28,481 nucleotides of DNA from JAHEFX01 sp964614585 (GTDB taxonomy: Bacteria > Actinomycetota > Acidimicrobiia > Spongiisociales > JAENVV01). Shown one piece after another: positions 23,853 through 28,481 of this stretch. A program made the position numbers and the translations under genes. Position 1 is the stretch's first letter. Every line of letters starts with the position of its first letter. Below the pieces are notes generated by a model. It did no database searches and was not told the DNA's origin. It saw only the letters and a program-made list of their open reading frames with translations. The stretch is taken from NCBI GenBank assembly GCA_964614585.1, contig CAZTLW010000015.1:1-28481 (forward strand). Direction: 5' to 3'.

Positions 23853-24854
23853 CTACCCCGTCAGGTCGGGGTCGACGCACCCGTCGGTGCCGCCGGTCGA
23901 CGAGACCGGGAACGTGTACACCTCGGGGTCGCGGAAGCCACTCCCGACCTCGTCCGTCTCGAGGAACCGGACGATCGCCCGTCCGAGCGCCTCGACCTCG
24001 AGGGCCTGGACCTCGTCGGTGGCGAGGGCCTCGGCCTCCGGCGGGTTCTGCAGGAACAACGCCTCCGTGAGGATCGCCGGGATCGGGTACGTGAGGCGGA
24101 GGATGCCATAGGCGTCGCGCCCGTCACGGTCCCGCACGGCGGCGAACGCCCCGGGCTCGAACGAGTTCACCCACGGCAGGTCGAGCGGCCCGAGGGCGGC
24201 GACGAGCTCCTCGTAGACGAGGCCGGCCGCCCGCCGGGACGCCTCGTCGTCGACCTGGTGGAAGACGATCGTGCCCGGCTCGTCGGCGGGGCCGATGCTG
24301 CCGGCGTTGTGGTGGACGGACACCAGGAGCCGGGGCGCCACCGTCCGGGCGAGCTCGGCCCTCGCCCGGATCGCCATGCGGTAGTCGCCGGTGCGGGTCA
24401 GAAGCGCATCGACCCCGCGCGCGTCGAGCCACGCGACCAGGTCCCGGGAGATCGTGAGGTTGAGGTCGGCCTCTCGGAGACCGTTGCGACCCACCGCCCC
24501 GGTCTCGACCTCGCCGCCGTGGCCCGGGTCGATGAGGACGTCGACGGGGCCGACCGGCTCGAGGTCGGCCAGCACGGCTCGCTCGGCACAGGGGGTGCCC
24601 ACCACGAAGCGGCCCGCCCCCTCGGCGAGGATGGGCACGACCACCCCCGTCGGGGTGAACCCGGCGAGGGCGTCGGGCGGGGTCGAGGTCGTCGACGCCG
24701 GTGCGGGTTGGGTCGTGGTCGACTCCGCGGCGGCGGTCGTGGTGGGCGCCGCCGACTCCGACGAGTCGGGCGGTTCCGGCGGGTCGGGCACGGCGAGCGA
24801 GGAGCAGGCCGCGACCACGACCGCCAGTGCGACAACGAGGGAGCGGCGCCACAT
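23853..24854 (-). CDS. N-acetylmuramoyl-L-alanine amidase lipoprotein (amidase_3)
   Basis: A 333-aa lipoprotein (lipobox VAAC, Cys17), followed by a Thr/Pro/Ser linker to about residue 62 and a zinc amidase that cuts the bond between muramic acid and the peptide stem. Zinc-site elements are DPGHGG (His112), LREADLNL (Glu128) and SVHHNAG (His181/182), with the catalytic Glu264 in ILTEALFLQNP. All expected residues are present, so it should be active outside the cell membrane. ATG 24854 was chosen over the longer frame because it gives the lipoprotein signal; TAGCCT lies 7 nt upstream, consistent with a leaderless message. It may cooperate with the convergent M15 peptidase in wall remodelling. 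Confidence 0.92.
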   Translation of the reverse strand: MWRRSLVVALAVVVAACSSLAVPDPPEPPDSSESAAPTTTAAAESTTTQPAPASTTSTPPDALAGFTPTGVVVPILAEGAGRFVVGTPCAERAVLADLEPVGPVDVLIDPGHGGEVETGAVGRNGLREADLNLTISRDLVAWLDARGVDALLTRTGDYRMAIRARAELARTVAPRLLVSVHHNAGSIGPADEPGTIVFHQVDDEASRRAAGLVYEELVAALGPLDLPWVNSFEPGAFAAVRDRDGRDAYGILRLTYPIPAILTEALFLQNPPEAEALATDEVQALEVEALGRAIVRFLETDEVGSGFRDPEVYTFPVSSTGGTDGCVDPDLTG

Positions 24855-24928
24855 GGTGGCGAGGCTACGGCTCGGGGGAGTCACGAGGGATCGGTAGGCT
24901 CGCACCCGTACCCGGCACCGGAGGACGC

Positions 24929-25186
24929 GTGGCCGTCGACGCACGCACGCAACGGATGATCGACAAGCACCGAGGCGACGAGGCCCGGTGGTTGCAGAAG
25001 ACCCAGTTCGCCCTGAGCAAGGCGAAGGAGGCGCGCGAGAAGCTGGCCGAGACCGCCGGCGACGACGTGAGCCCGCTCCTGACGCTCGACGATGGCACCA
25101 CCGTCTCGATCCACCAACTCGACGAGATCATCCAAAAGCGCGTCGACGCCCTCCGCGAGGCCCTGGGTCAGGCCCCGACGGGCTAG
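24929..25186 (+). CDS. Small helical protein of unknown function
   Basis: An 85-aa charged soluble protein. Residues 1-40 form a long amphipathic helix (TQRMIDKHRGDEARWLQKT, then FALSKAKEAREKLAET), followed by a short beta hairpin (LLTLDDGTTVSIHQL) and a second helix (LDEIIQKRVDALREALGQ). I do not recognise a family. GTG 24929 has GGAGGA 3 nt upstream, and TAGGCT about 30 nt upstream may be its -10. Its TAG stop shares the bases CTAG with the stop of the convergent acetyltransferase. Confidence 0.8.
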   Translation: MAVDARTQRMIDKHRGDEARWLQKTQFALSKAKEAREKLAETAGDDVSPLLTLDDGTTVSIHQLDEIIQKRVDALREALGQAPTG

Positions 25187-25599
25187 TCGAGAGACCACTC
25201 GAGGATGCCGGCCGGCTCGACCGCCCCGGCCCCCGCCGACCGGTACACGGCGGCGGCGAGGTCGTCCCCGGCGTCGATGGGCACCCACATCGACCGGCAC
25301 CCGCGCCCACGGCCCAGGTCGGCGAGCGCGACGACGAGCGCCCGCCCGATCCCTCGTCGTCGGAGCCGCTCGTCGACGCCGAGCTCGTAGAGGAGCATCT
25401 CGACGCCCTTGTCGGGGTGGGCGAGCTCCATCCCGGAAACGAAGCCGGCGGGCTCGCCATCGAGGTAGGCCACCAGGAGGTGGTGGCCGTCGCGGGCCAG
25501 GAAGTCCTCGACCCAGCCGGGATCGGGGGCGCCGTCGAAGAGGTGGCCTGCTCCCAGCACCGCCTCGGCGTCGGCGGGTCCCAGTCGGCGGATCTCCAT
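25183..25599 (-). CDS. GNAT-family N-acetyltransferase
   Basis: A 138-aa GNAT acetyltransferase. The acetyl-CoA site is LGVDERLRRRGIGRALV (motif A, R-R-x-G-x-G/A at residues 81-87), and the C-terminal part is MWVPIDAGDDLAAAVYRSAGA. The arrangement YELGV...RRRGIG and DxGDDxAxxxY resembles the AAC(3)-I aminoglycoside acetyltransferase group. That is motif-level similarity only, and many GNATs act on proteins or small amines. TATCGT lies 7 nt before the ATG, suggesting a leaderless start. It is convergent with the 85-aa gene, the two overlapping by the 4 bases of a shared CTAG. Confidence 0.88.
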   Translation of the reverse strand: MEIRRLGPADAEAVLGAGHLFDGAPDPGWVEDFLARDGHHLLVAYLDGEPAGFVSGMELAHPDKGVEMLLYELGVDERLRRRGIGRALVVALADLGRGRGCRSMWVPIDAGDDLAAAVYRSAGAGAVEPAGILEWSLD

Positions 25600-25640
25600 G
25601 GAGGGCACGATAGGTCGGGGGTGCCGTCGGCAGCCTCGAC

Positions 25641-25940
25641 TCAGCCGGACCCGACACCCTCCGCGTCGGATCCGGGTGCCGCCGGTCGATCCGAGCGCGA
25701 GCCATAGACCTGGGTGGACAAGGGCTCGAACGGATGGGGAGAGAAGATGGCCTCGATGGGCAGGCCGAAGTAGTCCGACAACTTGAAGGCGAGCTCGAGC
25801 GACGGGTTGTAGGTGCCCTGCTCCAGGTAGCCGATGGTGCGGTAGTGGACTCCGAGCGCCTCGGACAGCGCTCGCCTCGACAGGCCCCGCTCGGCTCGGA
25901 GGACCGCGATCCGATTGTGGATCCGCAGGTCTCCACTCAC
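25641..25940 (-). CDS. XRE-family transcriptional regulator
   Basis: A 99-aa DNA-binding protein. Residues 7-63 form a Cro/CI-type helix-turn-helix (HNRIAVLRAERGLSRRALSEA, LGVHYRTIGYLEQGTYNPSLELAFKLSDYF), followed by GLPIEAIFSPHPF, typical of the short YozG-like XRE subfamily. The remaining tail is Gly/Ser/Ala-rich and probably disordered. The GTG start overlaps the stop of the membrane gene (GTGA). Regulators of this type commonly sit with a small multi-helix membrane partner, as here. The perfect palindrome in the operon promoter (26448-26473) is the likely operator, implying autoregulation. Confidence 0.9.
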   Translation of the reverse strand: MSGDLRIHNRIAVLRAERGLSRRALSEALGVHYRTIGYLEQGTYNPSLELAFKLSDYFGLPIEAIFSPHPFEPLSTQVYGSRSDRPAAPGSDAEGVGSG

Positions 25941-26416
25941 GCGCCGGCTCCCGCGGCATCGAGGTCCGGCTCTCGCCACAACAGCACGGAACTGGGGAGA
26001 CAAAGGGCCAGCAGGAACCAACCCACCACGGCGAAGCTGCTGATCTCGGTGATGGAGAGCTCGTCGAAGACATCCAGGGCGATCTGCGATCCGACGAGGC
26101 TCAGCGCGCCGACGGTGGCGAGCGTCGCGTAGGCGGAGCGATACGCACCATCGCGCGCGGTCCGCTGGCGCTCGTCGAGCTCCTCGTCGGGCCGATGGGC
26201 CCACTCCCGCTGCCAGGAGTAGACGGCGTAGCCGGCGACCAGGGCCACCACGGCCGACACGGCGGACACCACCACGGCGACCACCTCGGCCGCGCCCTCC
26301 AGGGCATCGACGGCCACGTAGGCCGCCCCGGCGATGCCGAACGCCACGTAGGGGGCCACGGCCCACACCCGACGCCGAGACAGGGGGGCGTCATCATCGA
26401 TGGATCCGAATGCCAC
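25937..26416 (-). CDS. Four-helix membrane protein paired with XRE regulator
   Basis: A 159-aa membrane protein with four helices (WAVAPYVAFGIAGAAYVAV; VVAVVVSAVSAVVALVAGY; ATLATVGALSLVGSQIAL; AVVGWFLLALCLPSSVLLW). Between helices two and three lies a charged cytoplasmic segment (RPDEELDERQRTARDGAYRS). The segment resembles the central E-R-x-x-x-I/A pattern of the DUF2178-like membrane proteins often encoded before XRE regulators. Start is GTG with a consensus Shine-Dalgarno (AAGGAGGT, 4 nt spacing). The operon is controlled by a strong promoter with an embedded palindrome. The function of these pairs is not established. Confidence 0.85.
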   Translation of the reverse strand: MAFGSIDDDAPLSRRRVWAVAPYVAFGIAGAAYVAVDALEGAAEVVAVVVSAVSAVVALVAGYAVYSWQREWAHRPDEELDERQRTARDGAYRSAYATLATVGALSLVGSQIALDVFDELSITEISSFAVVGWFLLALCLPSSVLLWREPDLDAAGAGA

Positions 26417-26420
26417 GGCT

Positions 26421-26428
26421 ACCTCCTT
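26421..26428 (-). promoter_or_regulatory. Consensus ribosome binding site
   Basis: AAGGAGGT on the minus strand, 4 nt before the GTG at 26416. It is a full match to the anti-Shine-Dalgarno sequence, unusual in a window where many genes lack any such site. It fixes the GTG start of the membrane gene and implies strong translation once the operator is relieved. Confidence 0.85.
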
Positions 26429-26447
26429 GGTTGAGCAATCCGAAGCG

Positions 26448-26473
26448 AGAATGTAGTAGTTCTACTACATTCT
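26448..26473. promoter_or_regulatory. Operator: perfect 12-2-12 palindrome
   Basis: AGAATGTAGTAG, spacer tt, CTACTACATTCT on the plus strand. The two arms match without mismatch. It is strikingly AT-rich for this genome and fills the spacer and -10 of the minus-strand promoter. It is the likely binding site of the XRE regulator encoded two genes downstream. A weaker plus-strand promoter (TTGAGC 26431-26436, 17 nt, TAGTAG 26454-26459) also overlaps it. Confidence 0.8.
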
Positions 26474-26479
26474 TGTCAA
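26450..26479 (-). promoter_or_regulatory. Promoter of the membrane protein/XRE operon
   Basis: On the minus strand TTGACA (26479-26474) is a perfect -35 box, followed by 18 nt and TACATT (26455-26450) as -10. The transcript would start near 26443, leaving a 25-30 nt leader with a consensus ribosome site. The operator sits between and over the boxes, so repressor binding should block RNA polymerase. Confidence 0.75.
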
Positions 26480-26570
26480 GGCGTGTCCTTCCATGGAACG
26501 CCAATACGGCCACCACGACACGATCCACGCTCGCCTGGGAACGCCTCTCGGCGGGTACCGTCCTCCGACC

Positions 26571-27179
26571 ATGGGGTTCACCCGCGACGAGCTCGAGGCC
26601 CAGTACGACCGATCGGTCCCCGACCTCGTCGGCGACGACCTCCGGCTCCTGATCGTCGGCATCAATCCGGGTTTGTGGACGGCCGCCACCCAGACCCACT
26701 TCGCCCATCCCGGCAACCGGTTCTACCCCGCCCTCCACCGGGCCGGCATCACCGAGTGGGCCATCGACCCATCGGCCGGGATGTCCGACGAGGACCGGGC
26801 GATGCTCGTACGTCGCGGCGTCGGCATCACCAACCTCGTGAACCGCGCCACGGCCCGGGCCGACGAGCTCGACCCCGATGAGCTCGTGGCGGGTGGCCGA
26901 CGGCTCGAGGAGTTCGTGGCCGACCACGGCCCCCGGGTCGTCGCCGTGGCGGGTCTCGGCGCCTATCGCACCGCCTTCGGCCGGCCGAAGGCGACGAAGG
27001 GCCGCCAGGACGAGCGCATCTTCGGCGTCGAGGTGTGGCTCGTGGGCAACCCGTCGGGGCTCAACGCCCACGAGACCGTCGACACCCTCGCCGGACAATT
27101 CCGCACCATCGCCGAGGTGGCCGGCGTACCGACCGACGGCCCGGGGCCGACGCCTAACGCTTCCAGAGCTCCCGGTTGA
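26571..27179 (+). CDS. Mismatch-specific uracil/thymine-DNA glycosylase (MUG)
   Basis: A 202-aa base-excision repair enzyme of the MUG/TDG branch of the uracil-DNA glycosylase superfamily, which removes U or related bases mispaired with G. Motif 1 is VGINPGLWTAA (29-39), with the catalytic-type Asn32, then HFAHPGNRFYPALHRAG. Motif 2 is GNPSGLNAH (159-167), the loop that inserts at the lesion. ATG at 26571 matches the family N-terminus; an upstream ATG at 26493 would add 26 unlikely residues. TACCGT is 9 nt before the ATG. The C-terminal 9 codons run into the convergent TrkH gene (26-nt overlap), so the last residues are poorly conserved in style. Confidence 0.9.
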   Translation: MGFTRDELEAQYDRSVPDLVGDDLRLLIVGINPGLWTAATQTHFAHPGNRFYPALHRAGITEWAIDPSAGMSDEDRAMLVRRGVGITNLVNRATARADELDPDELVAGGRRLEEFVADHGPRVVAVAGLGAYRTAFGRPKATKGRQDERIFGVEVWLVGNPSGLNAHETVDTLAGQFRTIAEVAGVPTDGPGPTPNASRAPG

Positions 27180-28481
27180 AGAGAATGAGGATCGGCAGGA
27201 TCTCGAGCCGGCCCAGCACCATCACGCCGCAGAGGATGAGCTTCCCGGCGTCGGGGACCGGAATGAAGTTGCCGGCCGGGCCGACGTCCCCGATTCCGGG
27301 GCCGACCCCCCCGAGCGACGTGGCGACGGCCGAGGCGATCTCACCGATATCCAACGCAGCGCCGGAGAGGGAGACGGAACCAGCAAGGAGAAAGACACCG
27401 GTCATGAACGTGAACATGTAGAGGAGGAAGAAGGTCTGGGTCGCCTCCACGATCGTGTCCGGTACCGGATCGCGGCCCATGCGGGCCACGAAGACGCCGC
27501 GGGGGTGGATCAGCCGGCGCACGTCCATCTTCGAGGCGCTGTAGAGGACGTCGAGACGCCACACTTTCACCGAGCCCGAGGTCGAACCGGCCATGCCCCC
27601 GATGAACATGAGGCCGATGAGACCGATCTGGAGGACGGGCGCCCACAGCGAGAAGTCGGCCGTGGCGTATCCCGTGGTGCTCATTATCGATGTCGTGTTG
27701 AAGACGGCATTCCGGATGGTGTCTCCTGCCGACAGGTCACCCCAGGTCCCAACGGTGACGATGGCGATCGCCAGACCGAGGATCGCGAAGTAGAGCCGGA
27801 GCTCGAAGCTTCGAAGGTATTCACGGGGGCTCCGCAGCGCCCGGTAGTGGAGGGCGAACGAGATCGAGCCGGCCAGCATGAAGGCCACGACGACCCACTG
27901 GCTGTAGGCGGAGAAGGCCCCCAACGAGCCCACGTCCGTGCCGAACCCACCGGTCGACATCGTGGTGAAGGCATGGTTGACGGCTTCGAAGAGCGTCATG
28001 TCGCCCGCCCAGAGCAGGGTGACCAGGATGGCAGTCAGACCGGCGTAGATCGCCCAGATCCGGCGCGCCGTGTCGATGAAACGGGGGGTGAGGCGATCCG
28101 GGCCCGGACCGGAGGACTCGGCTCGGGCGAGTTGCACGGCCCCCATGCCGAGCAGCGGGAGGATCGCGATCGACATCACGATGATACCCATCCCCCCGAC
28201 CCACTGGGTGGAGGATCGCCAGAAGAGGATCGAATTCGACATCAGGCCAGGGTCCGGGAGGATCGATGCGCCGGTGGTGGTGAATCCCGAGGTGGCCTCG
28301 AAGATGGCATCCACCGCGTCCGGAATGGCTCCGGTCAGGAGATACGGGAGGGCACTGAAGAGGCAGATCAGGAGCCAGGCCAAGCCAACGGCGGCGAAGC
28401 CCTCACGAGTCGAGAGCTGACCCGGGCGCGGGAACAGTCGCCAGAGCGCGAACCCGATCGCGACCGTGAGAAGCCCCGCAA
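27154..28481 (-). CDS. TrkH/KtrB-type potassium uptake membrane protein, 5' end missing
   Basis: The frame is open to the right edge of the window, so the start lies outside; about 442 codons are visible. The protein is the pore subunit of Trk/Ktr potassium uptake. The four selectivity-filter loops are recognisable: ATSGFTTTGAS, TTMSTGGFGT, TSIMSTTGYAT and SLGGVGPGIGDVGP. Also typical are QWVGGMGIIVMSIAILPLLGMG, MFIGGMAGSTSGSVKVWRL and the C-terminal MVLGRLEILPILILFNRELWKR. A TTG at 28383 is not the real start: the frame continues upstream as RPGQLSTREGFAAVGLAWLL, a known N-terminal TrkH feature. The gene would need a TrkA/KtrA-type RCK partner, which may lie further right. Confidence 0.95.
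   Translation of the reverse strand, partial: AGLLTVAIGFALWRLFPRPGQLSTREGFAAVGLAWLLICLFSALPYLLTGAIPDAVDAIFEATSGFTTTGASILPDPGLMSNSILFWRSSTQWVGGMGIIVMSIAILPLLGMGAVQLARAESSGPGPDRLTPRFIDTARRIWAIYAGLTAILVTLLWAGDMTLFEAVNHAFTTMSTGGFGTDVGSLGAFSAYSQWVVVAFMLAGSISFALHYRALRSPREYLRSFELRLYFAILGLAIAIVTVGTWGDLSAGDTIRNAVFNTTSIMSTTGYATADFSLWAPVLQIGLIGLMFIGGMAGSTSGSVKVWRLDVLYSASKMDVRRLIHPRGVFVARMGRDPVPDTIVEATQTFFLLYMFTFMTGVFLLAGSVSLSGAALDIGEIASAVATSLGGVGPGIGDVGPAGNFIPVPDAGKLILCGVMVLGRLEILPILILFNRELWKR

Noticed and set aside
25183..25599. Aminoglycoside resistance gene
   Set aside because: Only short motif likeness to AAC(3)-I is visible; the GNAT family is broad, so resistance is not claimed.
28381..28383. TTG at 28383 as start of the potassium transporter
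   Set aside because: The frame continues upstream with a conserved-looking TrkH segment (LSTREGFAAVGLAWLL) to the edge of the window.

Overview
The window is GC-rich throughout. It has actinobacterial features: GTG starts, tightly overlapping operons, an aa3/caa3-type cytochrome oxidase, and lipoprotein boxes followed by Thr/Pro linkers. My best guess is a member of Actinomycetota, possibly class Acidimicrobiia; this is inferred from gene content and composition, not from a marker gene. No rRNA, tRNA, insertion sequence or CRISPR array was recognised.

Layout. Positions 1-348 hold only GC hairpins. A minus-strand pair follows (penicillin-acylase-family hydrolase, small membrane protein), then a divergent plus-strand membrane set (3738-6535). 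Positions 6630-11812 are a minus-strand respiratory operon: ctaC (CuA subunit with fused cytochrome c), ctaD, ctaE, a subunit IV, the assembly factor ctaG and a small lipoprotein. A thioredoxin-fold lipoprotein (11949-12779) and a membrane protein lie upstream, and ctaB (heme O synthase) is divergent at 13775. Together these could build and load one terminal oxidase. A minus-strand block at 14856-20601 carries a HisA-like protein, a beta-carbonic anhydrase, a tightly coupled ABC exporter set with an alpha/beta hydrolase, a [2Fe-2S] thioredoxin-like ferredoxin, and selD. The plus strand then has a glutaryl-CoA-dehydrogenase-like gene, an EamA transporter and an M15 peptidase lipoprotein. These face an amidase_3 lipoprotein. 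Next come a small helical protein, a GNAT acetyltransferase, an XRE regulator with its membrane partner and a clear operator, a MUG-type DNA glycosylase, and the 3' part of a TrkH/KtrB-type potassium transporter that runs off the right edge.

Most notable points. (1) selD reads through an in-frame TGA at the catalytic position (Sec15-Ala-Cys17), so SelD itself appears to be a selenoprotein and the organism is predicted to decode UGA as selenocysteine. (2) Twelve transcription-unit starts have a TANNNT-like -10 box only 6-9 nt before the start codon, which suggests widespread leaderless transcription. (3) A perfect 12-2-12 palindrome sits between the -35 and -10 of the XRE/membrane operon. (4) Several intergenic regions carry unusual palindromes: five consecutive hairpins at 14715-14855, a tandem 8-mer/inverted repeat between two convergent stop codons at 6535-6628, and a 22-bp hairpin at 20673-20721. 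(5) The HisA-like protein lacks two of the three canonical catalytic residues.
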